In this document: piece after piece, positions 10,946-22,468 of the stretch | How the letters are laid out: each line of letters starts with the position of its first letter | Position numbering within the stretch: position 1 is the stretch's first letter | Source of the DNA: Apus apus | Lineage: Eukaryota > Chordata > Aves > Apodiformes > Apodidae | Assembly (NCBI RefSeq): GCF_020740795.1 | Contig: NC_067283.1 | Span: 7,343,659-7,407,658, forward strand | Reading direction: 5' to 3' | Length of the DNA stretch: 64,000 nucleotides | Position numbers and translations under genes: made by a program | Notes under the pieces: model-generated | What the model was told of the DNA's origin: nothing | What the model saw: only the letters and a program-made list of their open reading frames with translations | Database searches by the model: none

Positions 10946-12531
10946 TTAAATCCCTAACTTTAAATTGGCAGTTGGTCTACAATACAGTCTAAAGAATCAA
11001 CATCCTATCCAGGAACAAGGCCTGAAGCAAGAGCTTAAACAAAAGGGAAAAACCTGAAGAAAAACAATGTGATGGCAAGAACTTCAGATTGTGTGAAGAT
11101 GTTTGCAAAAAATACATCAAACTTTTATATTTAATTAAGTAATAGCTAAATTAGAAATTGGAACGTAAATGCTTCCTCCTTTAAGCAATTTTTTTTCAGC
11201 CACAGATTTTGTTCCAACAGGAGCTTCATAATTTTGAGCGTATTGTCACCTAACGTTCCCTGGCAAGATTTGTGTGGGTGACATTCCAGCACAAACCAGC
11301 TCCAAACAGATCATCTAGGTTGAAAACAGTTTGTTCAAAATGTTGAATTAAGCTCTTTCAGTAAAGTTAGCTGTTGTTTTTCTAATTAACCTCTAGACTC
11401 TTCAATACCTTCAATCCAAACGTGACAAATTGACTATCTGAAAAGTCATTACACAGAAGAATCACTCCAAGAAACAAAACAGAAAGGTCTTGTTTTCTCA
11501 ATCTGCTTTATCTACTCCTTTGTCTAGTAGTGCTCAAAACCCAGAAGGTTTACCAGCTAGAGATTGTCTCAAAGTTGTAAGTAGACCTCAGCAAGTAATA
11601 ACAACAGCAACAATAACAATAATAATAATAATAATAGTTAAAATTAAGATTTAAGGTAGATGTTGAACATCCATGTGGCAAAGCAAATGATGAACAGCCT
11701 GTCGGATTATTTGCAGCCTCCCTGTTGTGTGACTCCTATAGTTTCATGAGGCTGATTATGGCCCCACTGTTCTAAGTTTCTCTCAATGACTGAAATGATC
11801 TGTCACTGGCTTTTATGAGATTTTTTTAGAGCAGATGGCTGATTCTTTTTACCTGGAGAGCTGCCACTTTTTTTAGATACATCTTGGTTTTTATGGTAAC
11901 CTAATTTATCTGTTTACTTGAGAAGTAAGTGACTTAAATTGCAAGGATGTTATAATTTCACTGACCTCAGAAAAGGTGATAGATTTGCTGCATAATCTGA
12001 AAAAAACCCCACAGAAATATTACTATTTAGTCCATTGGTAGATGGACTGATAGCTTATGAAAAATTTGCCCAGGTTATTATAAAATTCTGGCATCTGTGA
12101 TAGCTGGTTCATAGCTGGTTGCTGGATATTCTGCTTTATATTTCATCTTGCAGAGTTACATCAGGAATAAACTTGCTGTGTGTTGCCATTCACCTGTATT
12201 TATATCTAGATTTCTTATTTCTGCAAATTGCCTTTTATCAGCTTGTTTTTTTTAGTTGGAATTACACCTTGCTTGTTTGTACCAGGTTGTTCTTTTCCTC
12301 CTGCTTCCTCAGTCCTGTTTGAGTAATTCTGCACTGGCTCATTTTGAAGCTGACAGGTCCTCAGAAGTTAATCACACAGATAAGGACTGGTTTTGTATTG
12401 GAGTCCTGGCCAGGGGCATTTTCCTGCTTGTCTCTGGGGCACAGTTTAAGGTTAACAGTAAATAAATAAAGGGTTACAGAGCAGAGCACATGGTTTGTAA
12501 AGACAGCTTCATAGCCAGGGGTGACTACAAA
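10946..12531. other. Intergenic, no gene recognised
   Basis: AT-rich sequence between two CR1 copies. It holds an AAT microsatellite (11598-11636) and short T runs. I see no exon-like frame with convincing splice sites and no further repeat that I recognise. Confidence 0.6.
11598..11636 (+). repeat. AAT/AAC microsatellite
   Basis: An impure trinucleotide run changing from AAC units to at least seven AAT units. Such tracts often follow the A-rich ends of old insertions, but no insertion is visible next to it. Confidence 0.8.
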
Positions 12532-12980
12532 TGAATCACGGAATTGTTTTGGGTGGAGAAGACCTTTATGATCATCAAGTTCAACTGTTAACCCAAGTCC
12601 ACCACTAAACCATGTCCCTCAGCACCACAGCTGCATAGCTTTTAAATACCTCCAGGGATGGTGACTCCACTGCTTTCCTGGGCAGCCTGTTCCAATGCCT
12701 GACAAGCTTTTCAGCATTCCTCCCCTCCCCGCTAATATCCAATCTATAACCAAATCCAATCCCCTGGCACAACTTGAGGCCATTTCCTGTTTTTCTGTCA
12801 CTTATTACCTGGGAGAAGAGGCTGACACCCACCTCACTCCAACCTCCTTTCAGGTAGTTGTAAGGAGCCATAAGGTCTCCCCTCAGCCTCTTTTCCTCCA
12901 GGCTAAGCAACCCCAGTTTTCTCAGCCACTCCTCATAAGACTTGGGCTCTAGAAGTTTCATTTTGAGTACTTGAGCTCTG
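12532..12980 (-). repeat. CR1 LINE 3' fragment (subfamily with AACCATGTCCCT motif)
   Basis: Reverse-oriented CR1 3' end of about 450 bp. Diagnostic pieces in order are a degraded tail at 12532, CACTAAACCATGTCCCTCAG, CTCCAGGGATGGTGACTCCA, GGGCAGCCTGTTCCAATGCC, and TTTCCTCCAGGCTAAGCAAC. Minus-strand frames preserve broken ORF2 C-terminal sequence. The copy at 29590-29908 is of the same type in the opposite orientation. Confidence 0.92.
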
Positions 12981-13986
12981 ACCTGTTTGACCATGTGAAA
13001 CCTCCATTCCTGCTCATAAGCCACTGGTGAGAATAATGCAAATTTTCCCCCAGTCAAACATGCTTGTGAAAATTTTCTCCACCTTCTGCAGAGCTGTTCA
13101 ATGAAGTATGAATGATCTTGCTAAATTCTACTCTTGCTCCTTCCCCTTTACTTGCGTGTTGATGGCCTCAGGTTTTACAAACATGACAAAGAAGCCATGC
13201 AGGCAGTATGACCTTGCTGAAAAATTAACACCAATCCTAGGCCTGTCAATAGGAATGAACCAGTACATTAATTAATGAGCTATGTCTGCCACCCTGGGTA
13301 CACTGATAAAAGATGTATCCAGGTAGCTGGCACCAAGTCTGAGCTGCCTGGTATTCCTTAGCAAAAGCAAACCAGAATTTGCCCCTGTGGTACAGAGAAC
13401 TAATGGTACAGTTCAAGCATGCATTTCTAACCATGAGATAAAGCCCAAGAAGAGTAACTGTATAATTCAGGCCATTTCCTTTTTTCCCCCGTCTCTCTCT
13501 CTTTTAAACTGACTAGGGAATCCCCATTTTACCCTTTTTACACAAATTTAGCATTAAAGTTTCTGTTTTCTATAATCCCCATGGACCTTCTGTCAGTGTG
13601 AAATACACATCTATTTCTTTTCTTTTTGATCTTAACACTTGTAAGTAATAAATAATTGATTGCCAAAGGTATTCTGGGAATATATTCAGCCTTAAATTGA
13701 GCACTAAACTATTTGCAAATGTGCTTAGGCACTAGCCCAAAAGATACATCAAAGGAATGTCAATTGGACATTGGGAAGTGAAGTGCCATCATATGTTAGA
13801 ATTAGGAAGGATAAAATATAAGTAGAGAGATCAGAGCTGTCAGATCTGCTACTAGGAGTAATAGAAAAAGGTATGTTTTTATAGAAGGCTATAAACTTTT
13901 GTTCAAGCTAGACCACACTTTCATCTCAGTAATGACACTCCAGACCCTATTCAGGGAACACCTCAGTTTTGACTGTTGTGTTGAAA
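12981..13986. other. Intergenic, no gene recognised
   Basis: Sequence between the CR1 fragment and the solo LTR. I see no repeat family I can name, no convincing exon and no RNA gene. The 62-codon minus-strand frame at 13246-13434 has no recognisable similarity. Confidence 0.55.
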
Positions 13987-13991
13987 CTGGG

Positions 13992-14999
13992 TGTCGTGGT
14001 TTGGGCCCAACATGACAACAAAGAACCAGCCCCCTGGCAGCTCACTCAGCTTCCCCCACACACAGACACATGCTGGGATGGGGAGGACAAAGGCCAACTA
14101 GAAGCTCCTGGTGTCTTTGGGGACAACAATGGGTCGAGACAAAGGGCAAGGAGGGTTCTTCACCGATTAATAACTTGGGGAAAACTTCACTCAACTCAGG
14201 GAAAAATACTAATTTAATTTCACACTAATCACACACACACAGGACACAGACACATACAGAGCAGGGCTTGCATATGTTACCCCACCCCTCCCTTCTTCCT
14301 GGGCCCAAATCCCTTTGTTCCCGGTTTCTCTCCCTCCTTCCCCCCAGCGGCACAGGGGGATGGGGATGGGGTTTAGAGTCAGTTCCTGCTGCTCCTTCCT
14401 CCTCAGGAAGAAGGATTCCTTACGGTCCATCCCTGCTTCCCCACAGGGTCCCTCCCATGGGACAGCATCCTCCACCAACCTCTCCTTCATGAGTCCTTCC
14501 CACCAGGTCCAGAGCTGCTCCAGCCTGGGCTTCCCACAGAGTCATGGGCTGCTTCAGGAACAGTCACTTCTCCTGCCACAGAGTCTTCCACAGCTGCATA
14601 ATCCACATCCACTGGCAGCAAATCCAAGTTCATCCCTCCTGGTACCTTCAGGGAATGTTGCACCACGTTCCTCCATGAATGCAGGGGGACAGCTGCCATC
14701 TCACCATGGGTTGCAGGGAAACTCCTGTTGAGCACCTTCTTCCCTTTCTTTCTCACCAACCACTGGGATCTCCACCCCAGCACTGCCTCCCACCTCTCCA
14801 GCTCAGCTCTTCTTACTAACTCCTTGCTCTGCTTAGCTCTTATATCGATTCTTACGTATGTTAATGGCAGAGGCTCATCTGTTGTCCCTCTAATGGCTCT
14901 TTGGTTGGGTTTGGAGCAGAGGGAGCTGAGAAGCTTTTTACCGGAGCCACCCCTGGGGCCCTTCCCCCCCCCTATCAAAAAACCCACCAAACCAGCACA
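13992..14999. mobile_element. Solo LTR of an avian endogenous retrovirus
   Basis: A 1008-bp unit begins TGTCGTGGT and ends ACCAGCACA, so its ends are TG...CA with an imperfect terminal inverted repeat. It is flanked on both sides by the 5-bp direct repeat CTGGG (13987-13991 and 15000-15004), the expected target-site duplication. No gag, pol or env remnant lies inside or beside it, so it is a solo LTR left by LTR-LTR recombination. A 5-bp duplication is usual for ERVL-like elements, whereas ERVK-like elements usually give 6 bp; the family is not determined. Comparison with common passerine LTRs from memory suggests it points toward the minus strand, but I did not locate a clear polyadenylation signal, so orientation is left open. 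Open frames inside it are spurious. Confidence 0.82.
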
Positions 15000-15004
15000 C
15001 TGGG

Positions 15005-15439
15005 CCTTGACAGTGCACTCGCTCAGGAGGAAGCTCCAACTTAGTCTGAATGGCCTGTGAAATAAATCTATTAGAAAGAACGAGGGTAAAATGACTGTAG
15101 TGACTGGCCATCTTCTGTCCTAGGAACAGATTTACTATGGCAGATATTTCAGCATGGCTACAAGCCCCCACATAAGCTTGGGCAGCAGAGTTACAGTTTG
15201 TGCTGCTGTGGGTAGACTGTAGGGTCTGAGCTAACCTGACTACCCCTGCACCGCTGCTTGCAACAGAGACATACCCAAATGTCTGGATATCAGTGACCAA
15301 ATGTAGATATTGTATGATGTTGGCCTTGTCACTGCAATTAAACCTCAAGTCTGCTCTTCATGCTTGTAACCATCTACTTGTAACCCTTTTCCAAGCATGA
15401 AATGACAAAAGGTAATGGCAAGAAAGAGTGAGGATGGAT
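15005..15439. other. Intergenic between LTR and CR1
   Basis: About 430 bases with no feature I can support. Minus-strand open frames crossing it continue into the LTR and have no recognisable product. Confidence 0.5.
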
Positions 15440-16210
15440 TATTTACCTGTGGTAAATCATGCTTGACCACCATTTCATGGTGAAATGGGTGGTTAAGATG
15501 AGGGAGAGTGATAGATGCAATATATCTCATCTTCAGTAAAGTTTCTGACATCATAACATTCTTGTCTGGAAGCTGAGGAAGTACAGGTTACATGAATAGA
15601 CCATTAAATCAGTTGAAAATGTCTGGACCACAACATTTGAAGAACAATTATCAATGGCCTGACACCCAGTTGGTGGCTGGTTAGTAGTTGTGTGCTGTGG
15701 GGCTGATACTGTGGCTGATACTGTTCAGCATTTTCATTGGGAGAAAGCACCCTCAGAAAACTTAGGTGTGATGCCAAATTAGAGGAAATTACTGGCATGC
15801 TGAACAATAGTCCACAGGGATCCTGAAACACTTGTGGATTGGACCTCAAGACATTCAGTAAGGCGTGGGAAGCTTGGTACCCAGAGCAGAAAATCCTCAT
15901 GCAGAAACCTACTGGGAACCTACTGCTAGAATGGAAAACTGAGGGTAGATTGGAAGGCAAGGGCCATACTTTGCATCTCATGAGATTCAAACTGGACATT
16001 AGAGAAATTTCTTCAGTAGGAGGACAATAAAGCATGGGAATACATTATTTGGAGGAGTTGTGGAATCTTGGTGCTTGGAGGTTTTGAAGACACAGCCAAA
16101 AAAATACATGGCTGATTTGATCTAAAGTTGGTGTTATCCTGGCTTTGAGAGGGAGGCTGGTTCAGATGACCTTTCAGAGCTTATTCCAGTTTCTCTGATT
16201 CTGTAATCTT
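15440..16210 (+). repeat. Old CR1 LINE 3' fragment, plus orientation
   Basis: A strongly diverged forward CR1 copy. Recognisable pieces in order are AAATCATGCTTGACCACC (late RT region), AATATATCTCATCTTCAGTA, GGGGCTGATACTGTGGCTGATACTGTTCAGCAT, a GGTGTGATGCCAAATTAG block, GACATTAGAGAAATTTCTTC, and an end motif TCTGATTCTGTAATC. Many indels and stops show that it is much older than the reverse copies nearby. The RT frame is destroyed. Confidence 0.8.
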
Positions 16211-18087
16211 TGTTTCCATGCAGCACCTAGAAGAGTCACAAGTGAGTTTGCTTGTGACCTCCCTGGATCTGTTAGATTTGTCTTGCTTAGAAGTTTCTTG
16301 CATCTGTGCAAACTGGACATCTGTGACCATGGGTGTAGATCAAAGATGGTTTTGCACTGGCTTTTCCAAAAGCTGCTCTGCCTTCTGGTGCTATGGAAAG
16401 CTGTATCATCCATGTGTATGTTTTATTAGCCTCAGAGATTCTCTTGTGTAAGGCAACTTGCAGTAACTCTTACGAAGTTGCACATGTGGTGCACCCATGT
16501 TCATCTGGCCTGCTCATGGTTCTTCTGTCATGATGATGGAAGATGGTCATGGTAGTGAGATAGAGTCAGTCAAGAGTTTGCTGATCAGTAGTTTTCCTAT
16601 CAGAATATTGACTGGTGGAAAATAAAAAGTTATTGTGGACTCTCTTGATTGAATGAAAATGGGTTAGATGGATTTCTCATCTTCAGAACTTCAGGGGGAG
16701 CTTTTTTTGGAAGCCGCTGAGACATCACCTGTTAGCAATTTCCATGTGGAGACTGTCCTGTGAAAACATTTTTCTGACAGATCTTAAAGTTAATTATACT
16801 AAGATATTTGAATGGAAAAGGGCCATAGTTGGTATGAAACATTTAAAAAAATGTTCTTTTTGGCTCACTGGTGGATGGGAGTACAAGACTTTGCTCTTTC
16901 AGTTTTGAAGTACTGAAGCTCCCCTAGGATGGGAAACCTCTTTCTACTGCTTGTTAAAGAAAATAGTCATCTAATGCTATATTAGGTTAGGGTGGCACAA
17001 AATGGCTTTTTTGTGATTTGGAAACATCATCCTGTATTTTGATCTCCCGTATTCAGTGCATCTGGACACTGGTGCAAAAAAGTCACTGTGGGACAAGTAG
17101 AATTTCTTTAATTTTTAAAAGTATTCACTTTGGTTGTGTTTGTACCTATTTCAATGCTTGATTTTCTGCAAATGTTGTCACAATGAGCTGCTGATGGGAA
17201 TGTTCACTGAAGCAGCAAATTTGTAAGTGAACATGCAAGTGTATCTGCAGAAAATGAACTCTAAATATATATATATATATATAAAAATAAATAAACCACA
17301 AGTTTTCTCATCAGCTGTATGATCTATGCACTCACATAAGCAGGGATGGCCTGAATTTTCTGATGAAGCATGTTTATAACAAACTTGCTGAGGGACAGGT
17401 TACAAAAAGAGACTTTGAAAAAAAGGTTGGAATTGAGATTTGGTCATGGTAGTCTCTGGAGAGAAAAAGTATATGGTAACAGTCTTTCTCTGCAAATGGG
17501 GTTTTCTGACATACTGTCTCAGGTTCTGTGGATCATTAAAACATGGTCACCTCTTTCACTGCCATAATCTTTGATAAGCAATGCAGCAGTGAATAGAGTT
17601 GTATTAAAACATTAACTGTGAAAATTAAGCCCTTCATTAAAACAAAACTGAGTATTTTAAGATTTTCAATGTGCAGGCTAAGGCTGCCATTGCCTGATTG
17701 CTCTAAAATGACTTAAATTCCTGCTGCTGCTGCAAGACGTCATCCCTCTCTGGGCTGCATAATCTTGCTGCCTCCCTGGGGCTGTGCTGGTGGGTGGGGT
17801 CTGACCCAGCTCAGCCCTGCAACCCAACTGGGAGCTGAAGGAGGTGAGAGGAAGGACTCTCTCTGCCTTTGCTTTTCATGCTCAGTTTCCTGATGTGGAG
17901 ATGGCAACATGAAGCCAGAGGTGAGAGAAGGCAGGACTGTCTGATGCTGGCAGCCTGTATTTAGGTTGGCCACAAGTAACTACAAAGCCAGTTGCAGGGA
18001 GACTGGTTTATCTCAAAAGGTTAATTTCTCCTCTGTGAAATGTATGGTCTCAAAAACAAAGCCTCAGATTCTGAAGCACAAAAAAGA
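16211..18087. other. Intergenic, no gene recognised
   Basis: AT-rich DNA with an AT microsatellite at 17264-17282. A more GC-rich patch at about 17720-17960 contains CTG-rich sequence and CR1-unrelated unique DNA. No coding exon is supported; short frames have no known similarity. Confidence 0.55.
17264..17282. repeat. AT dinucleotide microsatellite
   Basis: About nine AT units followed by an A-rich stretch (AAAATAAATAAA). Confidence 0.85.
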
Positions 18088-18139
18088 TTGGGCCAAATCA
18101 TCCTCGAGGTCTCTTCCAACCTGGCATTCTATGATTCTA
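18088..18139 (+). repeat. CR1 3' tail remnant
   Basis: A very short forward CR1 end: a degenerate version of GATGATCTTCAAGGTC, then TCTTCCAACCTGGCATTCTATGATTCTA. Only the last 50 bases of the element remain, consistent with extreme 5' truncation. Confidence 0.75.
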
Positions 18140-19312
18140 AGAAACTGAAGCATCCAGAAGAAAACACCCTGTGGCTAGGCCATCCAGTGGTGATCCGATT
18201 TTTGTTGTTGTTGTTCCTGACCCAACACAGCACAGTTTCTACCCTTTAATTTGTGAGGGAATTGCGATAGATCTGTAGGCTAAAATGATTTCTGTATCAA
18301 CCCTCTGACAGCAGTGGAGTTTCAACAAGTGTGATTTCAGCCACCGTAGCAACTGCAGCAAGAAGTGTGTTGCAGTGCCTCCCAAAGACCTGCAGGCAAG
18401 CACTAGCTTGCATTTATTAAATGTTTGGTCAATAAGAAGATTATCTCAGACAACATGGAAAGTTGAGAAGTAGTAGCAGACTTGAGGGAGCCACACAGCC
18501 CTTGCCCATGGATTTCTGAGAACCTTTCTATGTCCGTGTGGCATTTCAGGAGTTACTTGCAATATTAAAAATTACTACAAGGATCCTATGCATCAAGTGC
18601 AGAGTTCTGGACACAGCAGAGCCATCATCAGAGGTCCTTGGATTTCTGAGAGACCACTGCAGTTTTCAGCAAATCTTTTTGTTGCTGCTGGTATCCCATA
18701 AGCTGATTTGTGTCTATTAATGGGAAGATCTGCTTCTTAGGAAGACATGCAGTTGTAGCAGGAGAATGAAGGAAGGAAACTTCTGCAAAATATGAGCATC
18801 ACTGAAGTGGAACCGCTGGTTTGAGTGGTACTAAGGATGCTGAGAGCAAAGGATGAGGAAAGAACAGAACTGGTCTGCAAGAAGAAAGGAGAAATTGGGG
18901 CTGATAGGGTTAGGACTCTGAGATGAAAACCACAGATTCCAACTGAACACAACAGCCACTAATATTGGTGATTTTTTTTTTCTGAATTTAAGGATGTGGG
19001 AAACTGTAGCCCCCCCAGTATCGGCTCACGACAAAGGATAATGTGGATTAGCGAGTGACAGAGCTGTGGGGACCCAAAAAAGCTCTTCTCACCCCATAAT
19101 CTAGAATCTTCACCTGACTGTTGTGTTTGCCTGCCCCATAACAGTGAACCTAATAGTTCCTTCAAAAATAGATTTAAATAAAAGATCCAGAATCTTTCTC
19201 TCCATTCCCCTTTCCATCTTGTCAGGGCAAACAAAGCCCTGACAGACAAAAGCCTTCACTAATAACCTAACCCTAACCCCCCCAAATTAACTTAAAAGAT
19301 AGCATGAAGGTG

Positions 19313-19336
19313 AAAAAAAAAAAAAAAAAAAAAAAA
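19313..19336 (+). repeat. A24 homopolymer
   Basis: Twenty-four consecutive A residues. It is too isolated to call a retrogene tail: the 150 bases upstream show no recognisable gene sequence or flanking duplication. Confidence 0.85.
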
Positions 19337-22300
19337 GTTTAATCTTGGTGATTTTACCCATTATTATAGCCTGAAGGCCATATAAGAAAGTGTTTTCCAC
19401 CTTCTCAAGAAATGAGGTGCCTCTGAGGAATTAGACAAAGCTAGTTAGATGAGGAGTCTCAGGAGCAGTGAAAGGGGACACAAATAGGTCAGCTTGGCTT
19501 CCTCTGCTAATGTTTTAATGCAGACATAAATTAGGGGTCTTGAAAAGGAAGGGGAAATGGCCCTGATAAATTTGAGTCATTGTGGAAGTATCTTTTGGAG
19601 ACAGAATTCTATCTTTAATATTGTCCTTTTTCTCTTGGGATCCTGTTTGGAAAAAATACCATGTTTCACAACCCGAGACAATTAGCCAACAACTGTGATT
19701 TAAATCATTAATTACAAGCATCTCTGCTTACATATGACTATGCAGTGACTTTGTATGGTTAGATGGACTCCTGTACCACTGCTTTCTTGTATCAATTTAC
19801 CACCTTTTATGATCAGTGTCTTTTGTTCTTAAGGCATGTTGTCTTGCTGTGCTTTGCCTGTGGGATATTTCAAGCCAGGTAGCAGCCGTGTGCTCCCCTC
19901 TTCACAGGCAGTTCTTTGACTTGTGTCCTTTCTCAGTGCCATGCTCAGTCCTCAGTGGCAGCTCTGACTTGGCACAGAAAACAATAGTTGGCAGGTTATG
20001 TCTTCACAGGGGCAGCCAGGTGTTGACCACAACAGGTGAAATACTTGTTGATTTTCTTTCTCTCAGGGTCATCCCTTTCAGTTGAAAAAGAGGTGAACCA
20101 GGCCCAGCCACTGCTGTCTGCTGATGTTCTCCAGCTGTGCATTTATCATCTGCTTCTATTCTTTATTCCCCCCCCTCCTTTTCCAGGGTGACAGTAATGA
20201 CAATGTGGGATTCTAAATATATCCGAGCTACTTGCAGGTTCTGTGATCATGCTGTAGGCTGTGTGAAATCTGCAGGCAACAGTACGCCTGCTTGCAGTGT
20301 TGCTTTAGGTGAGAATCTGTTTAGTGCCCTAAGACAAAGTTAGAGACATCCAAGGGCCCAAAGGCTAACACACTGAAGGAGATGCTGGCAATGTTAGCCT
20401 GAAACCCTCTGTCTCTTAGCAGGTAATGTCCCCGCTGGAAAATAACGAGTGTGTTCAGTGGTAGATCTTGGTTACGGTGAATTAGACACTCACTAGCACA
20501 CAAAGATTAATCAAGTGAAGCACTTCAGGGAGAGAGCACATCCATCCTCACAAGGGCACCCATAGGGAGTACTTGATCACAGCAGGGTAGTTATGTTTTT
20601 AGGCTGCAGGCCTCAGACCCACTGAAGCAGTCCCTTCTGCTGCCTCACCTCCTCCTACTTCCAGCCACTCCTTCCCACTCCCTTACTCCTCCTTCTGCTG
20701 TGCTGGCACAAGCATTTGGGCATGTGGTGAAATGCAAAGGGAGAGCTAATCTGGCTGAAAAAATCCTGGCTGAAAAAGAAGGGCTAGGGGGGTGGGGAGG
20801 CTAGCCAGCTCAGCTCCCTGCTCTGATTTATTTGCAGCAACCAAGGAGGTAGAAGGAGAAATGATGTAGGAGCAGGGACACATCAAGCAGACAGAGCCGC
20901 TGAAAATAATGTTCATCGGGCTATGGCAGGATTTCCTTTTTGTGATGACTCTTTCCTGCCCCTGTAAGGAGACAAGACAGCCCTGCTGGAGTTTGCTTGG
21001 AGAGGATGGGGAAGAAATTACCTACTTGCAAGTGCTGAACTCCAAACTAGGTATTGAAGGGGAATTTAGAAGAAGCTGTCAAGTGATGGTCAAGATCTTT
21101 TATATTGTTTGTCTGGCATATAGTTCAGTTTAAATTAACAGTTTTTAACTACTGAAGCTCTGTATGGTTTAAACCTCACTACCTGCCACTTAGTTGAAAG
21201 CACTGATGAGAAACCAGCTGATTACAGAATCATCTACCAAAAGGGAAATGTCTCCTTGATTTATATCAAGAAGCACCTCATTTGTACTCAGGAACTTAAT
21301 GATACATGTAATTTGTAAAATATCTTTCTATGCTTTTTTATTGTGGTGTTAAATATTGTCATTAGGTTTATGTGCATATGTTTCTCCTCCCCTCTTTTAG
21401 TTTTAAACCCTACTTACCTCTTGGCCTGAAGAGGTAACTGGAGGCTGTAGAGAGTGTTTTCAATGAGTCAGCATGAAAGTTAGTCAGGGGATCTGAGGTC
21501 ACACAAGTGCTTTAGAAAACATGACTGAGGGCTCAAATATACCCCGTAGCTTCAGGCACTGGGTTAAAGTGAATTAATGCTTCAAAACTAAGCCCTGCCC
21601 ATCAGGCAGTGATTCCAAGCTGCTGACCCAAGTACTGTAGGTCTCCAAGTAGTAAATGAAGACAGATAGCTCAGTGGGCATGTCAGTATGCCTGAGGCAA
21701 TTCTTCTTCAGCATGTAATGAACCTATGGGATGACGAAGCCTGGGGGCTGAGAAAGAAGCTCATGGGCCAGCTGATGAGAATTGATGGATGAGGATGTGT
21801 CTGAGATAGGTGCTTGACTTGGGATTGCCTTGGGGTTGTCTCTCTCCCTTGCAGATCAAGAATACTGAGCCCTAGAAAGGTGGGTAATGATTGGTGGATT
21901 CATAAATGGAAAAAAACAAGCAATGCCTGAGTGAGAACCAGATTCCTGCCTTGTGGAGATGTTAATCAGTAAGGACTCAGATTCATGCTTACTTTCTCAC
22001 TGGCCCATTGAATGTTGTCTTGTTTGCAACTCAGGTGTCAGCTGCAGTAGGAGATGCATGGGAGTGGCACCAAGCACTTTATATTCTGATGGCTGGAAGA
22101 TCTTCGTAGAGAAGTGGGAGCTGTAGGAAAAAGTAGTCTGGTTCTTCAACATCTTAGAAGTGTGGTGCAGACACTGGAGTTATGACACAAGGGGCTACCA
22201 CCATCTTCTCCATCCTGTGTAAGAAGCACTTAGATATACTAAGATAAAATTCATATTTTATTTTTTTTTTCCCCCAAGGGAGTTCTGCAGGAAGCACAAA

Positions 22301-22409
22301 AGCTTCACAGCAATTGTGAGCCAGCCTTCAGGGACTCTGCATGTGTCTTCTTCTCCAGACTTCAGGTAAATTTGTATGCCAAAGTGGTGTCAACAGTTGA
22401 GACAGAGAT

Positions 22410-22468
22410 ACACACACACACACACACACACATATATGTGTATGCATATATATGTATGTTTATATGTA
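22410..22468. repeat. Compound AC / AT-GT microsatellite
   Basis: Eleven or so AC units at 22410-22432 followed by an imperfect ATATATGTGTATG-type tract to about 22468. Likely length-polymorphic. Confidence 0.88.

Noticed and set aside
14209-14990. Open frames of 90-167 codons inside the solo LTR
   Set aside because: They overlap in several frames, have no gag, pol or env similarity that I recognise, and lie within an LTR.
19262-19281. Telomere-like CCTAACCCTAACCC
   Set aside because: Only about two and a half imperfect units; too short to call an interstitial telomere and easily due to chance.
19313-19336. A24 run as the tail of a processed retrogene
   Set aside because: No recognisable gene sequence precedes it and no flanking target-site duplication was found.
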